From: CAZPQK01 sp964588695 | GTDB taxonomy: Bacteria; Krumholzibacteriota; Krumholzibacteriia; WVZY01; JAKEHA01 | Length of the DNA: 64,000 bases | Assembly: GCA_964588695.1 (NCBI GenBank) | Contig: CAZPQK010000002.1 | Span: 124,001 to 188,000 of the forward strand | Direction of reading: 5' to 3' | Part shown: positions 7,482-16,317 of the stretch, piece after piece | Layout: each line of letters opens with the position of its first letter | How positions within the stretch are numbered: position 1 is the stretch's first letter | The notes under the pieces: generated by a model | The model's database searches: none | Told to the model about the DNA's origin: nothing | What the model saw: only the letters and a program-made list of their open reading frames with translations | Made by a program: the position numbers and the translations under genes

Positions 7482-7912
7482 CGCCGAACTCCTTTATAGG
7501 GATCGTTTTTGCTTTCGTGGTAGCGCTCGCGTACCACCGAAATGAAAATCACAATGAGCCCGACAAGAATCGCCGTTACGCTCATTCCTTCGTACGTAAA
7601 AAAAGCTGGCGAAGTTACCGCTCTGAACACGCCCAATCCGGCGAGTACGATTAGCCCCGCCATCAGCAGTAAAAAGCCCAAGCCTCGCTCCGACTTGCGA
7701 TACACACTGTCCCAATATCCATCCCAAAATTCGTCGTCGGGTGTACGCAACCGCAGCTCATCGGTCAACTGCACGACCCGGCCAAGATCACCAAGCTCGG
7801 CTCGGCAAGTCGCGCAAGTCTGCACATGCGACTCGTATTCGGCCTTTTCAGCGCCGCCAAGCTCGCCGTCCAGCAAGCGCATCCCGTCAGTCATGAAGCG
7901 TTCGCAATCCAA
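7478..7912 (-). CDS. Membrane anti-sigma factor with N-terminal zinc finger
   Basis: 144 aa. The N-terminus carries the ZAS-type zinc finger of anti-ECF factors: C3, then HVQTCATC (H-x3-C-x2-C at about 29-36) after LLDGEL. Two hydrophobic segments follow (about 78-95 and 107-127) and a short basic tail. The start is TTG directly after the sigma stop, supported by GGAGGTGA 8 nt upstream and by retention of the conserved C3; the later ATG would delete that cysteine. It should hold the adjacent ECF sigma factor inactive at the membrane. Confidence 0.88.
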   Translation of the reverse strand: MDCERFMTDGMRLLDGELGGAEKAEYESHVQTCATCRAELGDLGRVVQLTDELRLRTPDDEFWDGYWDSVYRKSERGLGFLLLMAGLIVLAGLGVFRAVTSPAFFTYEGMSVTAILVGLIVIFISVVRERYHESKNDPYKGVRR

Positions 7913-8548
7913 CTACATCACCTCCCCCGGCGTAGGGGCTCCGTCGGCGGCAGGTTGCCGCGCCTGAGGAATTCCCTCAATCTCGAGGCGCTCGATAATC
8001 TTCTTAAGCATTTTTCGAGCGTAGTAGAGTCGTGACATTACCGTACCTATGGGAATCTCCAAAACTTCCGAGATCTCCGCATAGGCGAGTCCTTTGAAGT
8101 TCTTTAGCACGATGATTTCGCGGTGGTCGTCGGACAATTCGTCGACCGCTGCGCGCACCATGCGCTTGCGTTCGCGGGATTCCATCACTTCCATCGGCGT
8201 TGGCTCACTCGACTCGAAACGCTCCCGTTCCGGATTGTCTTCGTAGTACAACGGAACGGTGTACTTGCGCCCCCGCTTGAGATAGTTCAAGCAGTGGTTT
8301 TTTAAGATCCGATAGAGCCACGGATAGAACGGGCGCTCGACATCGAACCGCTCGCGAGCCTGATAGGCCTTTATGAAAGCGTCCTGGGACAAATCGCGGG
8401 CGTCTTCGGCATTGCCAACAAAACCCTGAGCCACCAGAAATGCGTCGGTCATATAATGCCTCACCAACGCCTCGTAGGCGGCCTTGTCCCCGTTCTTCCA
8501 TCGGAGGAGAATCTCGCGTTCGTTTTCGAGCACGGCTGGTTGCTCCAA
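7913..8548 (-). CDS. ECF-type RNA polymerase sigma factor
   Basis: 211 aa with sigma region 2 (ALVRHYMTDAF, then DLSQDAFIKAYQ, followed by FYPWLYRILKN) and region 4 (LSDDHREIIVLKNFKGLAY, EIPIGTVMSRLYYARKML). Only a TTG is available at the N-terminus, preceded by AAAGAAAGG. The stop abuts the start of a zinc-finger anti-sigma factor, the standard sigma/anti-sigma pairing. Such operons are commonly self-activated, but I could not identify a convincing ECF -35/-10 pair upstream. A glycine/proline-rich C-terminal tail of about 20 residues is extra. Confidence 0.93.
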   Translation of the reverse strand: MEQPAVLENEREILLRWKNGDKAAYEALVRHYMTDAFLVAQGFVGNAEDARDLSQDAFIKAYQARERFDVERPFYPWLYRILKNHCLNYLKRGRKYTVPLYYEDNPERERFESSEPTPMEVMESRERKRMVRAAVDELSDDHREIIVLKNFKGLAYAEISEVLEIPIGTVMSRLYYARKMLKKIIERLEIEGIPQARQPAADGAPTPGEVM

Positions 8549-8696
8549 AACCTTTCTTTTAAAGAGCTTACGAAGCCCCGTTCAGGAGGGGCGGCGCAAC
8601 TGGTTAGACTACCCAGCAAGCCGCCAGATATTCGAAGGGAATTTCCACGATTTTAGGCCACCGTGTCGCGGGCGACAAGCCCGCTCCCGACTTGCG

Positions 8697-8726
8697 TTGA
8701 CACTGGCGCCGGGCATCCCCTACCGT
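8697..8726 (+). promoter_or_regulatory. Possible sigma70 promoter of the M2/M3-like peptidase
   Basis: Perfect -35 TTGACA (8697-8702) followed after 18 nt by the weak -10 TACCGT (8721-8726), 45 nt upstream of the start codon. The -10 has only three consensus matches. The rest of the divergent region (8549-8770) holds a GCGGGC/GCCCGC hairpin at 8668-8684 and nothing else recognisable. Confidence 0.3.
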
Positions 8727-8770
8727 TGCGTTCCGGGACAGCCATAGGGGATTAATCGACGGAGACAATC

Positions 8771-10378
8771 ATGCCCGCAAACACTTTCACCGAGTTTCTT
8801 GCCAATTATCTGGCCAAGCTTGAGCCGCTGTTGCGGGATGCGCGAATCGCCTATTGGAACGCAACGATTTCAGGAAAGCCGGAAGATTTTAAGCTTTATG
8901 CAAAACTCGACGTCGAAATCGAAACCTACCACACCGACAAGACCACTTTTGCACAGGTGAAAGCGTGGCACGACGGTGACGAGGTAACCGACCCCCTTGA
9001 GCGTCGGCAACTGCAGTTGGTTTATCGCAATTATCTGCGCAACCAGATCAACCCCGACCTGATCGAACAAACCACCAGGCTTTCCAGCGAAATCGTGCAG
9101 CGATTCAACACCCATCGCACCGAAGTCGACGGCACAGTTTACACCAGCAATGAAGTTCGCGACGTACTGCGCACGAGCACCGACGGCGACTTTCGGCGTC
9201 GCGTATGGGAAGCCGATAAAGCGGTAGGTCCAAAAGTGTCGGCGGATATCTTGAAGCTGGTCGATCTGCGCAACCAGTCGGCCCGTGCATTAGGATACGA
9301 CAACTACTACCAAATGTCGTTGGACCTGGCCGAACAAAGCGAAGACGAGCTTTTGCGTCTGTTCGATGATCTGGCGGCAAAATCGCTAGCGCCGTTTGCC
9401 GAGCTAAAAGAAGAGGTGGACGCGGTAATGGCCGCCCGCTGCGGGGTTACGCCAAATGACCTTCGCCCGTGGCATTACGAAGACCCCTTTTGCCAGGAAG
9501 CTCCTCGGATTTACGACGTCAACTTAGACAGCTATTACGCAGGTCGTGACATTGTGGCACTGATGGATCGGTTCTTTGCGGGCATCGGCCTTGACGTCAC
9601 CGACATTCTTGAGCGAAGCGATTTGTTTGAGAAAGAAGGCAAGGAGCAGCACGCCTATTGCATCGATATGGACCGCAAGGGCGACATTCGCGTGCTGGCC
9701 AACATTCGCTCGGACGAACAGTGGACAGGCACGATGCTCCACGAACTCGGTCACGCTGTCTACGACAAGTTCGTCGATCCCAAACTACCAACCATGCTCC
9801 GCGAACACGCCCACATCTTCTGCACCGAAGCCATTGCGATGTTGTTTGGACGTCTGTCCAAGGATGCCGTGTGGATGCGCTCGGCACTCGACCTGGACAA
9901 CGACGCGTTTACCGCTATCAAATCTGTTTCGGACAAAGCGCAGCGGCTAGGCCAACTTGTATTTGCACGTTGGTGTCAGGTAATGGTGCGATTCGAATCG
10001 GCAATGTATCGCGACCCGGCGCAGGATCTTAATTGCCTGTGGTGGGATCTGGTGGAATCTTATCAGCTGGTTTCACGCCCCGACCGCCGGGACGAACCCG
10101 ATTGGGCGACAAAAATTCACATCGCAACCGCGCCAGTCTACTACCACAACTACATGCTTGGCGAGTTGCTGGCTTCACAACTGGACAACCGTATTCAGGC
10201 CAGGTTCGCCAACGGCGACCGCGCCGATTTTGTTGGACAACCCGGCGTGGGCGAGTTCTTGCGCGAGTCGGTGTTTCATCCAGGCAAACGCTATCGGTGG
10301 GACGAAATGATCAAACGCGCCACCGGTGAGCCGCTTAATCCCGATTACTTTGTGGAACAGTTTGTTGGGGTCGGCTAG
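8771..10378 (+). CDS. Gluzincin metallopeptidase of the M2/M3 peptidyl-dipeptidase type
   Basis: 535 aa, ATG with GGAGA upstream. Zinc site HELGH at 324-328 and a third ligand E353 in FCTEAIAML, a 25-residue spacing typical of M3 oligopeptidases and M2 (ACE-like) enzymes. The stretch after HELGH (VYDKF, then LREHAHIFCTEAIAMLFGRL) resembles M2 more than classical M3. No signal peptide, so it is probably a cytoplasmic oligopeptidase that trims peptides. The stop overlaps the stop of fbp on the other strand within CTAG. The family call is firm at gluzincin level; M2 versus M3 is uncertain. Confidence 0.85.
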   Translation: MPANTFTEFLANYLAKLEPLLRDARIAYWNATISGKPEDFKLYAKLDVEIETYHTDKTTFAQVKAWHDGDEVTDPLERRQLQLVYRNYLRNQINPDLIEQTTRLSSEIVQRFNTHRTEVDGTVYTSNEVRDVLRTSTDGDFRRRVWEADKAVGPKVSADILKLVDLRNQSARALGYDNYYQMSLDLAEQSEDELLRLFDDLAAKSLAPFAELKEEVDAVMAARCGVTPNDLRPWHYEDPFCQEAPRIYDVNLDSYYAGRDIVALMDRFFAGIGLDVTDILERSDLFEKEGKEQHAYCIDMDRKGDIRVLANIRSDEQWTGTMLHELGHAVYDKFVDPKLPTMLREHAHIFCTEAIAMLFGRLSKDAVWMRSALDLDNDAFTAIKSVSDKAQRLGQLVFARWCQVMVRFESAMYRDPAQDLNCLWWDLVESYQLVSRPDRRDEPDWATKIHIATAPVYYHNYMLGELLASQLDNRIQARFANGDRADFVGQPGVGEFLRESVFHPGKRYRWDEMIKRATGEPLNPDYFVEQFVGVG

Positions 10379-11382
10379 CTGTCGTATTCGGCGATCAAAG
10401 CCTCTGCCTTTTTGACCAACCCGGTGTTTCCTACGTACAGCGGCGACCGCTGGTGCAGGGACGTTGGGACAACGTCGCGAATCGGCTGACGCCCGTCGGA
10501 CGCATACCCTCCCGCTTGCTCGATCAAAAAAGCCATCGGCGCGCACTCATAAAGTAGCCGAAGTTTTCCGTTGGGCTTGCGTGGATCACGCGAGTCGGCG
10601 GGATAGTAGAACACGCCTCCAGCTAGGAGGGTGCGGTGCACGTCTGCCACCATCGAACCAATGTAACGTAGCGACAAAGAACTATGGTCATCGCCGCCGC
10701 CCTGCAGCCACTTGGTAAACTGACGATTACCTTCGGTCCAGTAGCGCGAATAACCCTGGTTTCCGGAGTAAAAACGCGGCGTTTCTGGAAGCCGAATGTT
10801 GGGATGCGACAACAGGAATTCGCCGACGCCGGGATCGAGCGTAAAACCGTTTACGCCATGCCCCGCGCTGTACACCATCATCGTGCTGGAACCGTAGACC
10901 AGGTATCCTGCCGCCACTATATTGCGGCCAGGTTGTAGCACATCGGCTTCGGTTCCGGGACCGTCCTTACTGGTTCGCTTAAAGATGGCGAATATCGTCC
11001 CGATGCTAACGTTAAAGTCGATGTTACTGGAGCCATCGAGCGGATCAAACACCAACACATACTTGCCGGTGTTGTAGTCGATCGGAATGACCTCTTCCTC
11101 TTCTTCCGACGCCATCACCGCGACTCGCCCGGTGTGGTTGTTCAAGCGCGTGAACGTGCGGTGCGCGTACTCATCAAGCTTCTGCACCTCTTCGCCCTGC
11201 ACGTTGTCCTTACCGGCGCTGCCCAGAATATCGATAAGCCCGGCGCGGGTGGTGTGACTGGCAATCAGCTTTCCCGCGAGCGCGATGTCGTAAAGCAGCT
11301 GGGTGAGATCGCCGGATGCGTCGGGAAAATGCTCTTGTTCGAGCAACACATGACGCTCAATCGTTATAACGCTGTCAGCCAA
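10375..11382 (-). CDS. fbp: Fructose-1,6-bisphosphatase class I
   Basis: 335 aa. Hydrolyses fructose-1,6-bisphosphate to fructose-6-phosphate in gluconeogenesis. The metal-binding signature DPLDGSSNID is intact, preceded by the acidic VMASEEEEEV and followed by GVNGFTLDPGVGEF and the C-terminal GKLRLLYECAPMAFLIEQAGG. The start is a TTG with AAGAGGAG 8 nt upstream; the next in-frame ATG would remove a quarter of the fold. Transcribed alone and convergent with the peptidase. The terminator of the outer-membrane protein gene lies just upstream. Confidence 0.96.
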   Translation of the reverse strand: MADSVITIERHVLLEQEHFPDASGDLTQLLYDIALAGKLIASHTTRAGLIDILGSAGKDNVQGEEVQKLDEYAHRTFTRLNNHTGRVAVMASEEEEEVIPIDYNTGKYVLVFDPLDGSSNIDFNVSIGTIFAIFKRTSKDGPGTEADVLQPGRNIVAAGYLVYGSSTMMVYSAGHGVNGFTLDPGVGEFLLSHPNIRLPETPRFYSGNQGYSRYWTEGNRQFTKWLQGGGDDHSSLSLRYIGSMVADVHRTLLAGGVFYYPADSRDPRKPNGKLRLLYECAPMAFLIEQAGGYASDGRQPIRDVVPTSLHQRSPLYVGNTGLVKKAEALIAEYDS

Positions 11383-11409
11383 GTGGGGTACTCCTCTTAA
11401 ACAAGTAAA

Positions 11410-11429
11410 GCCGGGGGTAAAACCCCGGC
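11410..11429 (-). terminator. Intrinsic terminator after the outer-membrane barrel gene
   Basis: Stem GCCGGGG/CCCCGGC (7 bp) with a 6-nt loop. On the minus strand it is followed by TTTACTTGTTT. It lies 85 nt past the stop at 11514 and upstream of the fbp start. Confidence 0.65.
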
Positions 11430-11513
11430 CTCAACCTGTGCGTGGGACACGCCTACATTCCTCAAGATAGTCCAATTATAGCATAGCGGCGCCATGGACT
11501 CAATCGCGCGCCG

Positions 11514-12209
11514 CTAAATCTTGATCATTAAGCCCAACGAAATCGCAAACCACGACATGCTATCCCCGCCCATGATCATCTCTTCGTCTTCTTCGCGCAG
11601 GAGATTGTCGGGATTAAACTCGTCGCCAAGGTTGAGCTGGTAGTTGACCTTGGTATACACCGACCAGACCGGCGTCAGGGCGTACTGCAGCCCTACCGCG
11701 GTTAGAAACGCAATACCGCTTGCGTCTTCGGCTTCGTTGATTTGAGCGTTATCTCCCACCACCAACGTTTCCAGCGAGGCGTTGTAGAGCCCGGCGCCAA
11801 ACTCGACGTACGGGTTGTAAGGCTGGCTGGGGAACGCCAGAAAACGTCCCACCGCCGCGTACGTGGAGGTCGAGATGCCTCCACCCGCAATTTCCTCTAC
11901 GCTCACCAGCCCAATTTCGGCCTTGGCGGGGATCTCGTTGATGCCATAACCGGCGAAGGTCGCCGATCCTGCGATCTCAAACCACGGAAATACGACGTAT
12001 CCTACGCCCACCGTAAAAGGGAGCGTGGTGTTCCAGAGGTCATTGAAGATTCCGGGGCTCGCCGGAACAGCCAAACCGCCATCAATAAAAAGCGTAAATT
12101 TGTAGGGAAGCCGCAGATAAGCGTCGATGTCGTCGTCCTGGGCAGCGACGGGAACCGCTACGGCAGCAACGAGGGCACAAAGCAAAAGCCCAACGACGTA
12201 TCGTCTCAT
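11514..12209 (-). CDS. Outer-membrane beta-barrel protein
   Basis: 231 aa with a signal peptide (MRRYVVGLLLCALVAAVAVPVAAQ, cleavage before DDD) and AAGGAG before the ATG. The mature part is rich in alternating hydrophobic strands (FTLFIDGGLAV, FTVGVGYVVFPWFEIAGSATF, YAAVGRFLAF, YVEFGAGLYN, WSVYTKVNYQLNL) and ends in a strand ISLGLMIKI. This is the layout of small 8-10-stranded barrels such as OmpW/OprF-like domains. Specific function unknown. Lies downstream of the SAM hydrolase gene with a 112-nt gap. Confidence 0.7.
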   Translation of the reverse strand: MRRYVVGLLLCALVAAVAVPVAAQDDDIDAYLRLPYKFTLFIDGGLAVPASPGIFNDLWNTTLPFTVGVGYVVFPWFEIAGSATFAGYGINEIPAKAEIGLVSVEEIAGGGISTSTYAAVGRFLAFPSQPYNPYVEFGAGLYNASLETLVVGDNAQINEAEDASGIAFLTAVGLQYALTPVWSVYTKVNYQLNLGDEFNPDNLLREEDEEMIMGGDSMSWFAISLGLMIKI

Positions 12210-12321
12210 TACCTCTCCTTGTGGTGGCCTGGGTGACTATAGGGCAGGTGGGATGCCGACCTGTATCTAGCAATGCCCGGTATCATATCGTATCTGAGGT
12301 AGCTCCCCAAGCCCAAAATGC

Positions 12322-13110
12322 CTAGGAACGGGGGCGCAATTCCACCGGGGCGGAGGCGCGGTCGCCCAGAAGGCGCTGGGCGTTTCCACCGGGGTCGGCG
12401 ACCTCAAGACGCCCCCAACTGTTCCACACCGCCAGCGGTCGACGGCCATCACCGTGGTAAGACGCTACCGGTTCACCCAATTCGACGTCGTCGATCCGCG
12501 CGACCCAACCGACCGTGTCGGCAAGAGCACCGCGCTCCAGCCCGGTCATTAAATTACCAAAGGGATCTACGTAACGGACAGGCGCGACGATACCGCCGGG
12601 CGTGGTTTTGACCGTGGGAAACTCTTCTCTCGCCAGCTCGTGCGCCGCGCCCAGCTCGGTGGGCGACTTCCCGCCAGCGATGGCTGCTGCCGCCGGCGCA
12701 AAAACATCCCGCCCCCAGAATGTGTCGCCGCCCGGTTGACGCGGCAGGTCCCGATCGAACTGCTGATGAGGCATCGCGATGGCACGCGAAACAGCGTGCC
12801 GGGACGCCAGTTCGCTGGCCAGGCCATTGTTCGGTGCCAACAGCGTACGCCCATCAATCGAGATCGCAACGGTAGCACGATCGCCGCCGACGCCAGGGTC
12901 GACCACCGCCACCACAACCGCATTTCGCGGCAGGTAATCCCAAACCAGATCAAGCAGGAAACTGGCCTGGTCGATCCTTTGTGGCTCAATGTCGTGATGC
13001 AAATCGACGATCGTGGCGTCGGGGAGATTGTGAAGAATGACGCCCTTCATAACGCCGGGGTACGGCCCCGCAGAACCAAAGTCGGTAAGCAGAAATATCG
13101 GCGACGTCAT
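12322..13110 (-). CDS. SAM hydroxide adenosyltransferase (SAM hydrolase, DUF62 / chlorinase-fluorinase family)
   Basis: 262 aa. Members cleave S-adenosylmethionine to adenosine and methionine with water as nucleophile; halogenating members are rare. Family signatures visible: LLTDFGSAGPYPGVMKGVI at the N-terminus, VVDPGVGG, LLAPNNGL, FWGRDVFAPAAA and the C-terminal-domain YVDPFGNLMTG. Halide specificity cannot be judged by eye, and hydrolase is the default. The ATG overlaps the patatin stop by 4 nt, so the two are co-translated. Confidence 0.9.
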   Translation of the reverse strand: MTSPIFLLTDFGSAGPYPGVMKGVILHNLPDATIVDLHHDIEPQRIDQASFLLDLVWDYLPRNAVVVAVVDPGVGGDRATVAISIDGRTLLAPNNGLASELASRHAVSRAIAMPHQQFDRDLPRQPGGDTFWGRDVFAPAAAAIAGGKSPTELGAAHELAREEFPTVKTTPGGIVAPVRYVDPFGNLMTGLERGALADTVGWVARIDDVELGEPVASYHGDGRRPLAVWNSWGRLEVADPGGNAQRLLGDRASAPVELRPRS

Positions 13111-13925
13111 ACCCAGGCGAGCTTTTGTTTTAGCTTAAACAACCAGGACGAACGTCGATCGATTTCGTCTTTAATGCTATCAAGGTGTAACTGGGTGGCT
13201 TCATAGCCCAGTTCAACCAGCGTACTAGCCTGGTCAAAGTCAAACGACCCAAACGCCGACAGGTTGGGACGAATTATGTACGACGCCAACTGCTCGGACT
13301 CAGCAAAGTTCTTACGCGCCATGAGCCCGGTCAACTGCATGATAAGATCAAGAATGTGTTTGGGACGCTTGTAGTGGTGTTCGGGCGACGCCAGGTGACA
13401 CGCAATCACGAAGTCCGCACCAACGTCTAGCGTGGATTGCACCGGCAGATACTCAGCCAAACCGCCGTCGACATAGTACCTTCCTTCCAACTCCACCGGC
13501 AGGTACAGCTGAGGAATACTACAACTGGCTCGCACCACTGGGGCAACTGGCCCTTCGGTAAAATTACGACGGTCCCCCGTTTCCAAGTTGGTCGCGATGA
13601 CACCGAGTGGAATCTTCATGTCGCCGAACGTCATGTCGCCAATCAACTCGCGCACGAAGTCTTCGATGGGTGCGCTGGAAATAAAACCCAATCGCGTCAA
13701 TCGAATACTGGCGAGTTTGCGCCAGCTCATATTTACCGCTATCGACTCCATCGTGGTCACCGGCATTCCCGAAGCGAACATCGACGCAACAATGCTACCG
13801 CCGCTGCATCCCGCGGCGCACGCGATAGGAATGTCGGCTTCCACCAATGCTTTGATGATGCCAACATGGGTGACCGACTTAGCGGTTCCGCCGCTCAACG
13901 CGACGCCTATTTTTATGTCACTCAT
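13107..13925 (-). CDS. Patatin-like phospholipase (RssA/NTE family)
   Basis: 272 aa, cytoplasmic or membrane associated. Catalytic dyad and oxyanion elements are present: GVALSGGTAKSVTHVG near the N-terminus, nucleophile elbow GCSGG (S at about residue 42), and the acid in YYVDGGLAEYLPV. Expected to be a serine acyl hydrolase on membrane lipids. First gene of a two-gene operon with the SAM hydrolase. The 84-nt gap to the end of the flagellar operon has no clear terminator, so read-through from the HDOD genes is possible. Confidence 0.9.
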   Translation of the reverse strand: MSDIKIGVALSGGTAKSVTHVGIIKALVEADIPIACAAGCSGGSIVASMFASGMPVTTMESIAVNMSWRKLASIRLTRLGFISSAPIEDFVRELIGDMTFGDMKIPLGVIATNLETGDRRNFTEGPVAPVVRASCSIPQLYLPVELEGRYYVDGGLAEYLPVQSTLDVGADFVIACHLASPEHHYKRPKHILDLIMQLTGLMARKNFAESEQLASYIIRPNLSAFGSFDFDQASTLVELGYEATQLHLDSIKDEIDRRSSWLFKLKQKLAWV

Positions 13926-14009
13926 AGACCCCGGATCCTGCTGTGGCCGTGTTTGATTACGCGGCTATGCTATCCGCCGGGGCTAGTGGGTGGGAAGAAT
14001 AAAAAGCGG

Positions 14010-14903
14010 TTAAGAAATTAGATGCATCAAATCGCGGGCGTTTTCGACTTGCTCCAGAACAACTTCCCAGAACTCGTCTAAAGCTGAGTGAGGAACCTGC
14101 AGGCGGTCCATCGTCTTAATATCCACTACCCCGCGGATGTCGTCGCCCGCCCAACCAACTTCGGCCTTGCGCGCCATCTGGTCGGCCACGCCCACCAACT
14201 CGAGCAACGTCAATGCACCATCGTGCTGGAAATCTTCGTGGTGGCGCTCAATAACGTCGCGCAAAACCTCGGGAAATCCCCAGTTTCTGGCCAGGTAAGC
14301 GCCAAAGTGACCATGCGAAGCACCGATCATCGAAAGTTCGGCGTCGTGAATCGAAATCCCGTTCTCGCGCGCAGCAGCGACGACCTCGCAATACTTTTCA
14401 CCCAAGCACAGATTCATAACGTACTTGCCCAGGTCGTGCAGCACGCCTGCGGTGAACGCCGAATCGGGATTCACTTCGTCGCTACGGTTTGCTAGAAACG
14501 ACGCGATTACCCCGGTCGCAATCGAGTGTTGCCAGAGCTGCCCCAGATCGATGGCGACCGTCGTACCCTTTTTTGGCATCACACCCGCAACCACCGACAC
14601 ACACATGGCGATGTTTTTGACCATGTTAAACCCAAGTAGCGTAATCGCGCGGGCGCAACTCGTGATCTCGTCACGGGCTCCGTAGTAAGGCGAATTTGCC
14701 AGCCGAATCAACTTAGCAGAAAGAGCCTGGTCGAGGGAAATCACGCGCTCTAAGTCTGACGCAGAACTATTGGGATCGTCCAGAATCTCCCATATCCGCA
14801 ACAGCGAATTGGGAATTGTGGGCAGGTCCGAGATTCGCGATATGACTCGCTCCACGCGAGCAACGCTGTCGTCGCGATCCAGTACGGGCGTAGTGTCCGA
14901 CAT
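14010..14903 (-). CDS. HDOD domain protein (second of a tandem pair)
   Basis: 297 aa, AGGAA before the ATG. A single HDOD domain covers about residues 20-230: LPTIPNSLLRIWEIL, VISLDQALSAKLIRLANSPYY, AITLLGFNMVKNIA, and the degenerate HD-like LHDLGKYVMNL with IERHHE. HDOD proteins are thought to act as signalling adaptors, and many are encoded with motility or c-di-GMP genes. Last gene of the long flagellar operon, 8 nt after its paralogue. Confidence 0.9.
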   Translation of the reverse strand: MSDTTPVLDRDDSVARVERVISRISDLPTIPNSLLRIWEILDDPNSSASDLERVISLDQALSAKLIRLANSPYYGARDEITSCARAITLLGFNMVKNIAMCVSVVAGVMPKKGTTVAIDLGQLWQHSIATGVIASFLANRSDEVNPDSAFTAGVLHDLGKYVMNLCLGEKYCEVVAAARENGISIHDAELSMIGASHGHFGAYLARNWGFPEVLRDVIERHHEDFQHDGALTLLELVGVADQMARKAEVGWAGDDIRGVVDIKTMDRLQVPHSALDEFWEVVLEQVENARDLMHLIS

Positions 14904-14911
14904 TGATGTTC

Positions 14912-15763
14912 CTAGTTAAAAAGCTGCATTTCGTCGCGAATCATACTCGCGGCGGCTTCTTCAATTCTTTGCATCTGATCTGCTGAAATACCCAGCGTTT
15001 TGGTCGTACGATCTTCCACCAGATCGGTGTCTTCGCGTTTCACGAACCCAAAGCCAAGCTTTTTACAAAGCTTGTTCGCCAAATCGATGTAGTAGATCCA
15101 TTCGTCTTTGACGGCGGGGTCGTCCAGGTTGTGGTGATTCAGAATTGCGTTCTCGAACCGTTCCGACAACTTCCACTTGCGAACGATCATCGCGCCGACT
15201 TCCGCGTGGGTAAAACTAAAAAGCTCCTGCTCGACGTCGACAAACTCGCGGCCTTCGTTGTACACGGCCTGCACAACCCGATCAAACTCTTCTGGCGCCT
15301 GCTGAAGAATAACCAGCTTGCCGATATCGTGCAGCAGCCCCCATAGGAACGCTTCATCGGCCATCCCGGGCTTTGTGTGCTTGGCAATCATCCGCGCCGC
15401 CACACCAGAAGCCACCGAGTGCTCCCACAAGAGCTTGTCCTTTAACCCCAGCACCTTGCCACGTTTGAGGTACAGATTCCTGGTTGCGCTGGCGATGGCC
15501 AGGCTACGGATATTATTGAACCCAAGCATCACAATCGCATCGCTGATTGTCGTCACCTGACGACTACGTGCGTACAATGCAGAGTTGGCAATTTTCAGGA
15601 TTCTACTGGCCAACGCCTGATCGTCTTGAATTACTTTTTGTAATTCTTCGACCGTCGCGTTCGCGTCGCCAACAATTTGCATCACCTTGGTGGCGACGAA
15701 CGGCATCGACGGGAGGTCTCCCGTCTTCATGATCATTTTTCTTAGGGACACTTTTGTGGACAT
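14912..15763 (-). CDS. HDOD domain protein (first of a tandem pair)
   Basis: 283 aa from the ATG at 15763, 4 nt past the upstream stop; an in-frame TTG at 15793 lies inside the upstream gene. HDOD features: LPSMPFVATKVMQIV, VIQDDQALASRILKIANSALY, AIVMLGFNNIRSLAIA, LLHDIGKLVIL, FTHAEVGAMIVRKWKL, ILNHHN. It is clearly paralogous to the next gene, and conservation through the whole domain suggests an old duplication. No output domain, so it probably signals by protein contact within motility control. Confidence 0.9.
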   Translation of the reverse strand: MSTKVSLRKMIMKTGDLPSMPFVATKVMQIVGDANATVEELQKVIQDDQALASRILKIANSALYARSRQVTTISDAIVMLGFNNIRSLAIASATRNLYLKRGKVLGLKDKLLWEHSVASGVAARMIAKHTKPGMADEAFLWGLLHDIGKLVILQQAPEEFDRVVQAVYNEGREFVDVEQELFSFTHAEVGAMIVRKWKLSERFENAILNHHNLDDPAVKDEWIYYIDLANKLCKKLGFGFVKREDTDLVEDRTTKTLGISADQMQRIEEAAASMIRDEMQLFN

Positions 15764-15767
15764 GACG

Positions 15768-16250
15768 TCAATTCGCTCCCGCAACTTCGTCAACGCTACC
15801 GCCGACGCGCCTGATCAAACTTTTCTGTTCGTCGCTTAGGTCCGCAACCGAAACTAGCTCTGCGGACCGGCGTTCTGCCTGTGTTCCCCGCGACAGCACT
15901 TCCAACACTTCCATCGCGTCATCGCTGGGGCGATCCATTTCCATGATTCTGGTCGTCAGCGTATCGAATACAGATTCCAAACGTTGCAGGCGCAGTGCCA
16001 ATTGCGCTTCCCACTCTGCCTCGTCGTTCGCTTCGGTCGTCGTCGCGCTGGTCGGTTCGTAGGCCTGCCGCGCCGCGTGCGCTGCCAGAATGTCGTCGTT
16101 TTCGCCAGGACCCCGCTGCGGCACACGATAGTAGCGGCGGTAGTACAACGTACCGCCAACCAACAACGTCACCAGTAGCGACATGGTGATACCGACAATC
16201 CAGATGGTCGTGGGGGCCGTGCTGAGAAGTTGCTCCACCATTGACTCCAC
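15768..16250 (-). CDS. Single-pass membrane protein with cytoplasmic coiled coil, flagellar operon
   Basis: 160 aa from a GTG at 16250, chosen because AAGGAG lies 7 nt upstream; ATGs at 16283 and 16241 are alternatives. One membrane segment (TIWIVGITMSLLVTLLVGGTLYY) is followed by a basic RRYYRVPQRG, a heptad-like region (EAQLALRLQRLESVFDTL) and an acidic C-terminus. Not recognised as a named family. Position between the FlhF-linked small genes and HDOD genes suggests a polar anchor or motility regulator, which is inference. Confidence 0.65.
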   Translation of the reverse strand: MESMVEQLLSTAPTTIWIVGITMSLLVTLLVGGTLYYRRYYRVPQRGPGENDDILAAHAARQAYEPTSATTTEANDEAEWEAQLALRLQRLESVFDTLTTRIMEMDRPSDDAMEVLEVLSRGTQAERRSAELVSVADLSDEQKSLIRRVGGSVDEVAGAN

Positions 16251-16317
16251 GATACGTCTCCTTATTTCGGCGATCGCCTGCATTGATATCGAGCTAAGCG
16301 ATCGGTTTCTTTAGCTA

